Shown: positions 44,851 to 53,872, counted from the first letter of the stretch. The stretch is 64,000 nt of DNA from JABFRJ01 sp963847145 (GCA_963847145.1 CAWJYN010000003.1:1116001-1180000), one strand, 5' to 3'. Notes: generated by a model not told the origin, from the sequence alone. Translations and numbers: made by a program.

Positions 44851-45744
44851 CTAAGTCTCGATGATGCCGCGCAGGTGGCCGTTGGTTCTTGTCAGAGCGA
44901 GTGCTGCTGCGGCCGGCGTCATGCCGCGGGCGACGAGGATGGCTGGCTTCAGCTGGCCGTTGCTGGCGGCGAGTGCTGCCTTGGCGTGTGCGGCGTCGCA
45001 GCCGGCGAGGTCCATCACCATGCGTTCGGCGCGGGCGTCGAGCTTGGCGTTGCGGGCGGCCATGTCGACCATGCGGCCGCGATAGACGCGGCCGAGGCGG
45101 ATCATAATGCCGGTCGAGAGCATGTTGAGCACGATTTTCTGTGCGGTGCCGGCCTTCATGCGGGTGGAGCCGGCGACGACTTCGCAGCCGGTGGCAGCGA
45201 GGATGGCGTGTTCGGCTGCGGCGAGCAGTGGCGTTGCCGGATTGTTGGCGATGGCGATGGTCAGTGCGTCGGCGGCGCGGGCCGCTCTAAGGGCGGCGAT
45301 GGTGAAGGGCGTCGTTCCGCTGGCGGCGACGCCGATGACCACGTCTTGGCGTGTCAAGTGCGCCTCGGCCATGTGCAATTCGGCGGCGGCGGTATTGTCT
45401 TCGGCGCCTTCGATGCTGCGAAGGAGAGCTTCGGGGCCGCCGGCGATCGCGAACACCACACGCTCACTGGGCCAATTGAATGTCGGCTGCAGTTCGGCGC
45501 CGTCTTGGACGGCGATGCGGCCTGACGTACCGGCACCGACATAGACGAGGCGGCCGGATGCGCCGAGGCGGCTGGCTGCGGCATCGATGGCGGCGGCGAT
45601 GGCTGAGACAGCGGGTTGGATGGCGGCGACGGCGGCAAACTGTGCTTCGAGCATCGCGGCGACAGTGTCGGCAGTGGGCCAGCGATCGATGTCTTCGTAG
45701 CGAGGGCTGACGGTTTCAGTTTCGAGATGTGTGGGCGCGGGCAT
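44851..45744 (-). CDS. murQ: N-acetylmuramic acid 6-phosphate etherase MurQ
   Basis: SIS-domain lyase of peptidoglycan recycling: cleaves the lactyl ether of MurNAc-6-P to give GlcNAc-6-P and lactate. AIDAAASRLGASGRLVYVGAG and GTSGRIAVQDGAELQPTFNW are the family sugar-phosphate block; GSTRMKAGTAQKIVLNMLST is the second signature. The 297-residue version starts at MPAPTHLETE, where AGGA stands eight bases before the ATG. No murK, anmK or PTS gene is adjacent. Confidence 0.92.
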   Translation of the reverse strand: MPAPTHLETETVSPRYEDIDRWPTADTVAAMLEAQFAAVAAIQPAVSAIAAAIDAAASRLGASGRLVYVGAGTSGRIAVQDGAELQPTFNWPSERVVFAIAGGPEALLRSIEGAEDNTAAAELHMAEAHLTRQDVVIGVAASGTTPFTIAALRAARAADALTIAIANNPATPLLAAAEHAILAATGCEVVAGSTRMKAGTAQKIVLNMLSTGIMIRLGRVYRGRMVDMAARNAKLDARAERMVMDLAGCDAAHAKAALAASNGQLKPAILVARGMTPAAAALALTRTNGHLRGIIET

Positions 45745-45895
45745 GAGACGGTCCTGCGGGACGACAATGGGGATAGCCACTTTTCGGCTCTCTAGCCCTG
45801 GTCATCAATGCAAATCGTACGCCGCGACCGAAAAGATGGCTGCTCCCATTTGGCTCTCTTTGCCCTCACGGCACGAGGCATGGTTGGCGTTGCGA

Positions 45896-46375
45896 TCATG
45901 TCAGATGGGCCTTTACGTTCGGTGCGGGCGCAAAACACCGGGTGATGATTTCTGGATCGGGATGGGGTTCGGGATCGAATTTGTACATGGCACTGCTGCG
46001 CACGAGGGGTGTGCCGTCAAGTTTCCGGATGATGGCTTGGGTGAAGAGGAACTGGCGCGTGACCTTGAGCAGGTCAGTGCGCATTTCCAGCCAGTCGCCG
46101 AGTTTGGCGGGCGCCATGAAATCGAGGGTGAAGTTGACGGTTGCGGCCATGCGGTCGGTACGGCCGGCGAGATAACTGCCGGGCAGGGACTGTAGATCGG
46201 AGAGGCCGGCGAGCACCGTTCCGTGGCAGAAGCCGCGCGGGCTGACGTGCAGTTGTTTGATGCGGACGCCGATGACGGGTTGGCCGTCCACCATGCGGGC
46301 GTAATACGGGCCGACGACGTTGGTGTATTCGTCGGTGAAATGCATCCGTTTGTAATCAGGGTGCGGAGGGGGCAT
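45896..46375 (-). CDS. PaaI-like hotdog thioesterase
   Basis: 159 residues from MPPPHPDYKR. The hotdog core includes GFCHGTVLAGLSDLQSLPGS, where a His follows the active-site helix start, and TVNFTLDFMAPAKLGDWLEM. It probably hydrolyses an acyl-CoA thioester; the substrate is unknown. Upstream in-frame sequence lies in a repeat, so the longer frame is unlikely. Same strand as the FlK-like gene before it and murQ after it. Confidence 0.78.
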   Translation of the reverse strand: MPPPHPDYKRMHFTDEYTNVVGPYYARMVDGQPVIGVRIKQLHVSPRGFCHGTVLAGLSDLQSLPGSYLAGRTDRMAATVNFTLDFMAPAKLGDWLEMRTDLLKVTRQFLFTQAIIRKLDGTPLVRSSAMYKFDPEPHPDPEIITRCFAPAPNVKAHLT

Positions 46376-46394
46376 GGCGTGGTCCGAAGGGCGA

Positions 46395-46493
46395 AAATGG
46401 GGACAGACACCTTTTCGCTTGCGAGATATCAACAGTAATGCACGCGCGGTGATGCCGAAAAGGTGGCTGTCCACGATTTCCGCGTCCCCATTT
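46395..46493. repeat. Inverted repeat, GGGGACAG family
   Basis: AAATGGGGACAGACACC at the left and GGTGGCTGTCC plus TCCCCATTT at the right form a broken stem around about 40 bases. A single related arm occurs near 45828 (GACCGAAAAGATGGCTG), and a perfect 22-base version lies at 48671-48750. Confidence 0.55.
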
Positions 46494-46497
46494 CCGC

Positions 46498-46900
46498 TCA
46501 TGCCAATTTCTTCTGCACGCGTTCGTCGAAGCGGGCGACGTTGACGACGACGCGTTGGTGGGTGCCGCCGCCGATGACTTCGCGTTCGTCGCGGGCTTCG
46601 ACTTTAAAGGTGAGCGTGCGGCCGTCGATTGCCGTGAGTTCAGCGGTGGCGGTAGCGCGCATGCCGACCGGGGTCGCTGCTGTATGGCGTACATCGAGAT
46701 GGATGCCGAGGCTTTGGTGGCCAGCTGGAAGCAGCGCTTCGACGGCGTTGAGCGTGGCGGCTTCGATGAGGTTGATCATGACGGGCGTTGCGAGCACCGC
46801 AATCATGCCGCTGCCGACCTTGGGCGCGGTGTGCTCGGGCGCGACGATGAGCGCGGCCGTGCCGGTTAGGCCAGGGTGGAGTTTTGAGAAGTTCGAGCAT
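46498..46900 (-). CDS. FlK-like thioesterase (frame break near start)
   Basis: About 133 residues of hotdog fold. LHPGLTGTAALIVAPEHTAP and VGSGMIAVLATPVMINLIEA match fluoroacetyl-CoA thioesterase-like proteins, where Thr, Glu and His do catalysis; LDVRHTAATPVGMRATATAE follows. The ATG at 46898-46900 is in another frame from the body; deleting one A from the AAAA run near 46883 joins them as MLELLKLHPGLTG. A homopolymer sequence error is the simplest explanation. In the family only some members use fluoroacetyl-CoA; the substrate here is unknown. Confidence 0.75.
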
Positions 46901-47007
46901 GGGGAAGGTGCCTTGTGCAGAGTAGGCGCGGTTGTAAGCCGCCGCGCGTGCCCGCGCGATCCAACATATCCGCGCACCTTGCGATACGGTCGCACGCAGC
47001 CCACCCC

Positions 47008-47172
47008 TTCGTTTTCCCGGAATTTGGCGCGCCGTTCGCGCGTCAAATATCCGGGACATTTACCCACCGATATTGCGATGGTTGTTGAGACAATGAGTTC
47101 AAGTTTCGAGGGGTAAAGGTCCCGGATATGCGACGTCCGCGTACCGCGGGCGCCGCATTCCGGGAAAACGAA
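47008..47172. repeat. Long imperfect inverted repeat upstream of argG
   Basis: Arms of about 58 and 62 bases (outer TTCGTTTTCCCGG/CCGGGAAAACGAA; inner CCGGGACATTTACCC/GGGTAAAGGTCCCGG) flank a 45-base loop. Smaller palindromes sit in each arm. It lies in the 404-base gap between the FlK-like gene and argG. It could be a non-autonomous mobile element or a repeat pair; see findings. Confidence 0.7.
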
Positions 47173-47304
47173 ATTTGGGGTGGTGGTGGGCGAGCAATGC
47201 AAAGGGTGTGGCTGGGCCGTGCATCTCCCGGAAATCTTTGCTATGCGGGCGGCTTATCGGCGACTGGCTGGGCTGGCGCGTGGAATTGGCTGATTGGGAC
47301 CCTC

Positions 47305-48643
47305 ATGACCACCATCCTGCAGAGCCTGCCCAAGGGGCAGAAAGTTGGCATTGCGTTTTCGGGGGGGCTCGATACGAGTGCGGCGCTGATCTGGATGAAG
47401 CAGAAGGGCGCGAAGCCCTATGCGTACACGGCCAACCTCGGCCAGCCGGACGAGAGCGACTATGACGAGATCCCGCGCAAGGCGATGGCCTATGGGGCGG
47501 AGAAGGCGCGGCTGGTCGATTGCCGGGCGCAGCTGGCGCATGAGGGGCTGGCTGCCATCCAGGCGGGCGCGTTTCACATCAGCGACGGGTGGGATCACGT
47601 ATTTCAACACGACGCCGCTGGGGCGCGCGGTGACCGGCACGATGCTGGTGGCTGCCATGAAGGAAGACGACGTCAACATCTGGGGCGATGGCTCGACCTT
47701 CAAGGGCAACGACATCGAGCGGTTCTATCGTTACGGGCTGCTGACGAATCCGAATTTGAAGATTTACAAGCCATGGCTGGACCAGCAGTTCATCGACGAG
47801 CTGGGTGGGCGCGCGGAAATGAGCGCGTTCATGACCGCGCATGGCCACGGCTACAAGATGAGCGCGGAGAAGGCGTACTCCACCGACAGCAATCTGCTGG
47901 GCGCGACGCACGAAGCGAAAGACCTTGAGAGCCTCGACAGTTCCATCCGCATCGTCAAGCCGATCATGGGCGTGCCGTTCTGGCGCGAAGATTGTGCGGT
48001 GAAGGCTGAGACGGTGCGCGTGCGGTTCGAGGAAGGCCGGCCGGTGGCGCTGAATGGGATCGTGATCAGCGATCTCGTGGCGCTATTCCTGGAGGCCAAC
48101 GTGATCGGCGGCAGGCATGGGCTCGGCATGAGCGACCAGATCGAGAACCGCATCATCGAAGCGAAGAGCCGCGGCATCTATGAAGCGCCTGGCATGGCGC
48201 TGCTTCACATTGCTTACGAGCGTTTGGTGACTGGCATCCACAACGAAGATACCATCGAGCAATACCGCATGAGCGGGATGAAGCTTGGGCGGTTGTTGTA
48301 TCAGGGGCGGTGGTTTGACAGTCAGGCGATCATGTTGCGCGAGACGGCGCAGCGGTGGGTGGCGCGTGCTGTCAGCGGCGAGGTGACGCTGGAGCTGCGG
48401 CGCGGCAACGATTACTCGATCCTCAACACCGAGAGTGCGAACCTGACCTACAAGCCCGAACGGCTGAGCATGGAGAAGGTGGAAGATGCGCCATTCTCGC
48501 CGGCTGATCGTATCGGCCAGCTGACGATGCGCAATCTCGACATCACCGATACGCGCGCGAAGCTTGGCATTTATGCGGATGCGGGGCTGTTGGCGGCGGA
48601 TAAGGGCGCGGCGCTGTTCAAGCTGGAGAGTGACAAGGATTGA
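47305..48643 (+). CDS. argG: Argininosuccinate synthase ArgG (frame broken by one extra base)
   Basis: Joins citrulline and aspartate with ATP in arginine synthesis, working between ArgF and ArgH. It belongs to the E. coli-like long class. VGIAFSGGLDTSAALIWMKQ is the PP-loop; ITYFNTTPLGRAVTGTMLVA, DGSTFKGNDIERFYRYG and MSGMKLGRLLYQGRWFD follow. The frame breaks after AFHIS near 47585: the bases AGC-G-ACG-GGT-GGG give ISTGG once one G is removed. The span is 1339 bases, so 445 residues after correction, exactly as in the family. Probably a sequence error; if real, the strain would need arginine. Confidence 0.9.
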
Positions 48644-48670
48644 GGCAAGTTTGGGGACACAGATGAGATT

Positions 48671-48750
48671 GGGGACAGGCACCTGAACGGCGCCGAACGA
48701 TACCTGTGATCGGGACAAGACGTTGCCGCGCCGTTCAGGTGCCTGTCCCC
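48671..48750. repeat. Perfect 22-base inverted repeat between argG and PAP2 gene
   Basis: The arms begin GGGGACAGGCACCTGAACGG and match exactly over 22 bases around a 36-base loop. It sits between convergent genes and may act as a two-way terminator though no long T-run follows. Confidence 0.75.
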
Positions 48751-48761
48751 ACCACTGTGCC

Positions 48762-49529
48762 TCACCGCAGCGGCGACCAGCGCTTGAGCGGGCCCAAGAG
48801 GGCGCCGTGGTAGAGTTGGGCGTGCAGGATCAGCAGCAGCAACACCATCAGCAGTGACGCGATCACCGTGTCGGACAGGAAGTGGCCGCCGGCGGCGATG
48901 CGGACGAATGAGATGATGATGGTGACGGCAAGTGCCAGCCAGAATGCGAACAGCCGCCAACGCGCTGGTACGACAAAGGCGAACACGAATAAGAAAGCAC
49001 TGGCGGCGGCCTCGCCGGAGACGAAGGAGCAGCCCCAGTTGCACTGATTGGTGACGACCCAGGCGGGCGAGAAGTCGCGTGTGCCGCCGAATTCCGTTAT
49101 CTGGCGCGGGCGGGCGCGGCCCCAGATGGGCTTGATGATGAGATTGACGAGCGTGCCCGGGCCCAATGCCATAGCCGCCGTGACGAACAGCCAATCGATC
49201 CACGGCCGTGGGCTTGGCCAGCGGGCGAGTGCTGCCGGGCTGAGGCGCCACCAGAGCGCCAGCACGGCGAGGCCGATGCAGACGACCCACGTCGTGCCAA
49301 TGCCGGCATTGCGGATGCGGACGATGGGCGCGGTGTGGCCAAAGGCGAAGCCTTTGCCGGGCTCGTAGAAGAGGCGTGAGGCGGCGATATCGAGGCCGGG
49401 GTTCAGCAGAAAGATTGCGGACGCGACGACGAGCGCTGCAAGACAGAAGGCCATGGGCCGGTAGAGTGGCCCAACATCGGGGGTGAACATGTGCCTGCCG
49501 CCCAAATCCGATGATCGTGATTGTTGCAT
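48762..49529 (-). CDS. PAP2-family membrane phosphatase
   Basis: 255 residues with about six membrane helices. The three PAP2 motifs are visible: K133...R140-P141 (KPIWGRARP), residues 171-173 (FVSGEAA) and R210...H216...D220 (VRIAAGGHFLSD). The second motif has Glu where most members have His. Proteins of this shape include LpxE/LpxF lipid A phosphatases and undecaprenyl-diphosphate phosphatases, so a role in envelope lipid dephosphorylation is likely but the substrate is open. A start at MFTPDVG, 13 residues on, is also possible. Confidence 0.8.
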   Translation of the reverse strand: MQQSRSSDLGGRHMFTPDVGPLYRPMAFCLAALVVASAIFLLNPGLDIAASRLFYEPGKGFAFGHTAPIVRIRNAGIGTTWVVCIGLAVLALWWRLSPAALARWPSPRPWIDWLFVTAAMALGPGTLVNLIIKPIWGRARPRQITEFGGTRDFSPAWVVTNQCNWGCSFVSGEAAASAFLFVFAFVVPARWRLFAFWLALAVTIIISFVRIAAGGHFLSDTVIASLLMVLLLLILHAQLYHGALLGPLKRWSPLR

Positions 49530-49946
49530 GGCTGCTGGGTCCCTCGGACGTGACTTTCGAGATTTCCGCACCAAGGCTATGGCCTGCCTCAGGCTGGCGC
49601 GTTCTTCGCCTTCACGCGCCGCTGTTGCAAGTGCGATCACTGTCTCACGATCGCTTTGTACAGCTTCGGGGGGCGCCTTTATTTGGCCGGAATGGGCGCG
49701 CTTTCTGAAGGACAGTTCATCGGAGTTCGCCAGCAGTGCGCATCAATGTCGGCTCACGTTCGTGCGGTGCGACCATGACCGACCCAACGGCATGTGATCT
49801 CACTGGGGCCTGAAAAAGTGTTGTGATCATTCGATGTGGCTTTACCGCCACAGTTGTGAACAACTATTCATCACGCGGCCGTGTTTTTGACCATCGTTCT
49901 GGTGTAGGTCTCCGCTGGGCATCAACCACTGGAGATGACTGCCGTG
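49530..49946. other. Gap with upstream regions of two divergent genes
   Basis: 417 bases without a convincing gene. It must hold the promoters of the PAP2 gene (minus) and the Ala/Pro-rich secreted protein (plus). No strong hexamer pair or repeat stands out. Confidence 0.4.
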
Positions 49947-50441
49947 ATGAAGAAAACCACTTGGGCCATGGGCGTGTCGGCAGCTGCCGGTGCGCTTGCA
50001 ATTTTCACTGTCGCTGCGTCTGCGCAGACCACAGCACCGACGGCTCCGGCCGCGCCTGCCGTGACTGCACCGAAGGCTGCGGCGCCCGCTGCACCTGCTG
50101 CGGCGACCAAGGCTCCGGCGACGCCAGTTGCGCCGAAGGCTGCTGCTCCGGCTGCTGCCAAGGCTGCCGTCGTTGTCTGCAAAGGCAAAGACGAGGCGGC
50201 TTGCAAGACTGAAGCTGCCGCTTGCTCCTGGATCGTGCCAACGAAGGTCGACACCAAGTCAGGCAAAGTCGACAAGTCGTATTGCCGCCGTACGGCAGGC
50301 ATTGCCAAAAAGGCGGCTGATGCCAAGAAGGCAACGACCGATGCGCTCGCGAAGGCTGGCTCGGCTGCCAAGGCTGCTGTGACACCGGCTCCGGCCGCTG
50401 GCGCTGCACCGACGGCACCTGCTGCGCCGGCGAAGAAGTAA
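49947..50441 (+). CDS. Secreted Ala/Pro-rich protein with a four-cysteine motif
   Basis: 164 residues. A signal peptide (MKKTTWAMGVSAAAGALAIF, cleavage after ASA near residue 26) precedes about 45 residues of Ala/Pro/Thr repeats, a compact Cys region (C78, C86, C93, C113: VCKGKDEAACKTEAAACSW ... SYCRR) and another Ala/Lys/Pro tail. The cysteines could form two disulfides in the periplasm. GGAG stands near; GTG-ATG gives two possible starts. A strong terminator follows, so the gene is a single unit. No known family recognised. Confidence 0.75.
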   Translation: MKKTTWAMGVSAAAGALAIFTVAASAQTTAPTAPAAPAVTAPKAAAPAAPAAATKAPATPVAPKAAAPAAAKAAVVVCKGKDEAACKTEAAACSWIVPTKVDTKSGKVDKSYCRRTAGIAKKAADAKKATTDALAKAGSAAKAAVTPAPAAGAAPTAPAAPAKK

Positions 50442-50484
50442 GCGGGACGGCGCGTTTGGCGCTGGATCGTTGAGAAGCAAAAAG

Positions 50485-50518
50485 AAGCCTGCCCTGGGCA
50501 ACCGGGGCAGGCTTTTTT
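50485..50518 (+). terminator. Rho-independent terminator after secreted protein gene
   Basis: AAGCCTGCCC and GGGCAGGCTT form a 10-base stem followed by six T. It stands 44 bases after the stop codon and shortly before the convergent membrane-protein gene. Confidence 0.9.
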
Positions 50519-50545
50519 GTATCTGCGGTAATGGCTTTAATCCGC

Positions 50546-51064
50546 TCAGTGCTTCTGCGGTGCCGCCGGACGGCCACCGGGGCCGGTCTTCTGCGTGTTC
50601 GAAGCGACGGGCGTCGCGGCACGTGCCGGCGTAACGGTGCCGCCGGGTGCCATGGCGGCCATGCGGCCGGAGAAGAGCCAGTAGACCAGGCCGCCAACGA
50701 AGCCGCTGGTGAGAAAGGCGATCAACGGGTAGTTGCTGGCGGCGATCGACCAAGTCTGCGACGGCGCTTCGCTCTGATACTGGGCGATGTAGCCGAGCAG
50801 TGCGATCGCCATGCCGGCGGCGGCGTAGTAGGCCCAATCGCGCCATCGGCGGGCTTCACCGAAGCCGATGCCGAGCAGCGCGAACGGCGCGGCGAAGATG
50901 GCAATCTGAGTGGCCACCGGCATAGCCAGCGCGAGCTTGTCGTTGGCGAGGTCGCCCTGCATGCCGGCAAGGTCCGACGGCGTCCAAGCGAACAGCACCG
51001 TGGTCAGACCGGCGGCGAGGCATGCCAGCAGGTAGCCAAGGAGTACGCGAAAGATCAGGCCCAT
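50546..51064 (-). CDS. Inner-membrane protein of unknown function
   Basis: 172 residues from MGLIFRVLLG, with AGAGGA upstream. Four membrane helices are predicted by eye (residues 5-27, 49-68, 78-94 and 110-131), with a soluble C-terminal tail rich in Pro, Thr and Ala. I do not recognise a family. It points toward the terminator at 50.5 kb and lies 130 bases after rlmN on the same strand. Confidence 0.7.
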   Translation of the reverse strand: MGLIFRVLLGYLLACLAAGLTTVLFAWTPSDLAGMQGDLANDKLALAMPVATQIAIFAAPFALLGIGFGEARRWRDWAYYAAAGMAIALLGYIAQYQSEAPSQTWSIAASNYPLIAFLTSGFVGGLVYWLFSGRMAAMAPGGTVTPARAATPVASNTQKTGPGGRPAAPQKH

Positions 51065-51194
51065 GTTTTCAGTCCTCTTGCGGCGGCAACCCTCTGTTGC
51101 CCAAATAATTTTCAAGTTCTAAACCGCGCGGCGGCAAGACATCAATGCCAATCGCGAGCGAGGTTAATGGTGACGTGAACGGACAAAACGCCGT

Positions 51195-52451
51195 TCAATC
51201 AGTAGCAGAAGCGACGGTTTCTGGCGGCGGCGGCAGCAGCCGATCACGGGCGCGGAGCTTGGTGCTTTCGCTTTTGAGCTGGCCGCAGGCGGCGAGAATG
51301 TCGCGGCCGCGCGGCGTGCGGACGGGGCTCGCGTAACCGGCGGCGTTGACGTATTCGGCGAAGGCTTCGATCTGCCCCCAGTCGGAGCAGGCGTATTGGG
51401 AGCCGGGCCAGGGGTTAAACGGGATCAGATTGATTTTGGCGGGGATGCCTGACAGCAATTTCACGAGCGCCTTGGCGTCGGCGAGGCTATCGTTGATGCC
51501 TTTCAGCATGACGTATTCGAACGTGATGCGGCGGGCGTTCGACAGTCCCGGGTAGGCGCGGCAGGCAGCCATCAGCTCGGCGATGGGATAGCGCTTATTG
51601 ATGGGCACAAGTTCGTCGCGCAGGTCGTTGCGGGTGGCGTGCAGCGAGATGGCCAGCATGGTGGCGGCTTCGGCGCCCCAACGGGGGATTTCCGGCACGA
51701 CGCCGGATGTCGACAGTGTAATCCGCCGCTTGGAGACGGACAGGCCATCGCCATCGGCGGCGACGATCATGGCGCGGCGGACGTTGTCGAAGTTGTAGAG
51801 CGGCTCGCCCATGCCCATCAGGACGATGTTGGTGATCTTGCGATCAGAGAGCGGCAGCAAGCGGCCGTCGCCAGGCGGAGTGGCACCCCCTTTGGTGAAC
51901 ATGGGCCAGTCGCCGATACGGTCGCGCGCAAGCAGGATCTGGCCGACGATCTCTTCGGGCTCAAGGTTGCGGACGAGCTTCTGGGTCCCGGTATGGCAGA
52001 ACGAGCAGGTCAATGTGCAACCGACCTGGCTGGAGATGCAGAGCGTGCCGCGATCCGCCTCTGGGATGTAGACCGTTTCGATTTCCGGCGCGAAGGCTTC
52101 GTGGCCACGCTTGGGCAAGCGCAGTAACCATTTGCGGGTGCCATCGACGGAGATCTGCTCGGAGACAATGGCGGGGCGGTCGAGCGTGTAGGACCCGGCG
52201 AGCTTGGCGCGCAGGTCTTTAGAGACATCGCTCATCTGCTCGAATGACGTGACACCGCGCACATAGAGCCAGCCCCAGAGCTGAGCTACGCGCATGCGCC
52301 GCTGCCGCTCCGGAACACCGACCGCGCCCAACGCGTCGGCCAACGCGTGGCGATCAAGACCGGCGATGGTGGGCGCGGCAACGGTGGCCGCCGCCACGTT
52401 AACGTCGAATTCTGATTTTGCGGCCGGAGCGGTGCCGATCACGAGGACCAT
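51195..52451 (-). CDS. rlmN: 23S rRNA (adenine2503-C2)/tRNA methyltransferase RlmN
   Basis: Radical SAM enzyme that methylates A2503 of 23S rRNA and A37 of some tRNAs. The iron-sulfur motif CTLTCSFCHTG is at about residue 144. FAPEIETVYIPE and SSQVGCTL lead into it; LSTSGVVPEIPRWG, LAISLHATRNDLRDELVPIN and NLIPFNPWPGS follow. The conserved Cys in the C-terminal TPRGRDILAACGQL is the methyl-carrier Cys. The 418 residues are slightly long because of a loose N-terminus. Confidence 0.96.
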   Translation of the reverse strand: MVLVIGTAPAAKSEFDVNVAAATVAAPTIAGLDRHALADALGAVGVPERQRRMRVAQLWGWLYVRGVTSFEQMSDVSKDLRAKLAGSYTLDRPAIVSEQISVDGTRKWLLRLPKRGHEAFAPEIETVYIPEADRGTLCISSQVGCTLTCSFCHTGTQKLVRNLEPEEIVGQILLARDRIGDWPMFTKGGATPPGDGRLLPLSDRKITNIVLMGMGEPLYNFDNVRRAMIVAADGDGLSVSKRRITLSTSGVVPEIPRWGAEAATMLAISLHATRNDLRDELVPINKRYPIAELMAACRAYPGLSNARRITFEYVMLKGINDSLADAKALVKLLSGIPAKINLIPFNPWPGSQYACSDWGQIEAFAEYVNAAGYASPVRTPRGRDILAACGQLKSESTKLRARDRLLPPPPETVASATD

Positions 52452-52761
52452 GGAAAGCGTGCCAACTTTTCTTAACGAGGCATCTGAGAAGCCCAGTTTA
52501 CAGGCTTTTGAGCGCGACAGGAAGTCTCAGCGCCGGACAAATGCGCGCGGAAGTACCGAGAGTTGCAACGAAATTCGATTCAAATTGAAGGAATGAAATC
52601 AGCAAATTCGCAAAGCAATTGGGGCAATCCTGAACGGGTCGTGAAGCCAAGTGAGCGCTTTCGAGCAAATTTCGAAGGGGACCAGTGTTCGGGCACTGGA
52701 GCAGACCACACGCAGCGACGGTCAAGGCATCAACACAATCTGGCAGGCGGAGTTTCTCACA

Positions 52762-53799
52762 ATGGCATCTCTTCTCGGAACGAAAATGATCGACAGCCTC
52801 ATCGGCGACGAACAGGACCCGAACCTGATCGACGCTAAGGCTGGCGACGACAAGGCCATCGGCGGCAAAGTCGATGACACGATCTTCATGGGTGCTGGCA
52901 ACGACTATGCTTGGGGCGACCGTGGCGCTGACACCATCTGGGGTGGCTCTGGCAACGACGTGATCTACGGCAGCGTCGACAACGACACGCTGCATGGCGG
53001 CGTGGGCGACGACTGGGTTTCCGGCGGCAAGAACGACGACACCGTCACCGGTGGCAAGGGCGACGACACGCTGCACGGCAACACCGGCGACGACGTGGTG
53101 CGCGGCGGCTACGGCAACGACATCCTGATGGGCGATGCCGGCAACGACATCCTGTACGGTGGCCGTGGCGACGACGTGATCAAGGGCGGGTCGGGCAACG
53201 ACTACATCCTGGTGAGCGCCGGCAACGACCAGGTTTCGGGCGGTTCAGGCTTCGACGTGCTCGACTACTCGATCATGAAGGGCAGCCTCGACATCAACCT
53301 TGGCAAGCACACCTACTCGGTGGGCAACGGTGATGCGCAACACACAGGCACGGTCTCGGGCTTCGAGCTGGTGGTTGGCACACAGCATGGCTATGACCAC
53401 TTCACCGGCGACCGCAATGACAACACCTTCGTCGCTGGCGGCGGCGGCTCGGTGTTCCGCGGTGGTCTCGGCGCGGACCGTTTGATCGGCAACGACGGTG
53501 CTGACACGATGATCATCACCAAGAAAGACTTGGCTGATGGCACCAACGACACCTTCATGAACTTCCAGTTGGGCGTCGACAAAGTCGATCTGCGCGACAT
53601 CGTGAAGGGTCATGCGGATCCAAGCGCTGACTTCCGCTTCATCACCGTGCCAGGCTTCGACGGCCAGAGCGACACGCAAGTGCAAGCCTTGGTGGGCAAG
53701 CAGTGGGTCAACCTGATCAACCTGGTTGGCGTGGATGGCAATAACGTCGGTGCCGACGGTCATCAGATCAGCATCCACGACTTCGGCATTCTGGCCTAA
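52762..53799 (+). CDS. RTX calcium-binding repeat protein (type I secretion substrate candidate)
   Basis: 345 residues. From about residue 25 to 165 there are some 13 nonapeptide RTX units (GGxGxDxux type, e.g. GGKGDDTLHGNTGDD), which form a calcium-stabilised beta-roll once outside the cell. The C-terminal 100 residues end with a hydrophobic, Asp-rich segment fitting a type I secretion signal. No catalytic domain is seen. No HlyB/HlyD/TolC genes are adjacent. The chosen ATG (MASLLGTKM) has GGAG nine bases before it; the upstream frame is unsupported. Possibly an S-layer, adhesion or calcium-binding protein. Confidence 0.82.
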   Translation: MASLLGTKMIDSLIGDEQDPNLIDAKAGDDKAIGGKVDDTIFMGAGNDYAWGDRGADTIWGGSGNDVIYGSVDNDTLHGGVGDDWVSGGKNDDTVTGGKGDDTLHGNTGDDVVRGGYGNDILMGDAGNDILYGGRGDDVIKGGSGNDYILVSAGNDQVSGGSGFDVLDYSIMKGSLDINLGKHTYSVGNGDAQHTGTVSGFELVVGTQHGYDHFTGDRNDNTFVAGGGGSVFRGGLGADRLIGNDGADTMIITKKDLADGTNDTFMNFQLGVDKVDLRDIVKGHADPSADFRFITVPGFDGQSDTQVQALVGKQWVNLINLVGVDGNNVGADGHQISIHDFGILA

Positions 53800-53872
53800 G
53801 TCAACGAGATGACACAACAGAGGCCAGTGCGTCTGCGGAGGCCGCATGCGCTGGTTTGAGTTGGCATCTTTT

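Noticed and set aside
44523..44864. A 113-codon frame after the BKACE gene
   Set aside because: It has a mixed, Arg/Pro/Ser-rich composition and no ribosome site or family match.
47066..47304. A riboswitch or arginine operator before argG
   Set aside because: The structure is a symmetric repeat with no riboswitch motif I recognise, and no ARG-box-like palindrome was seen.
52840..53260. Tandem DNA repeats in the RTX gene as a CRISPR array
   Set aside because: The repeats are in frame, encode GGxGxD units and have no unique spacers of constant length.
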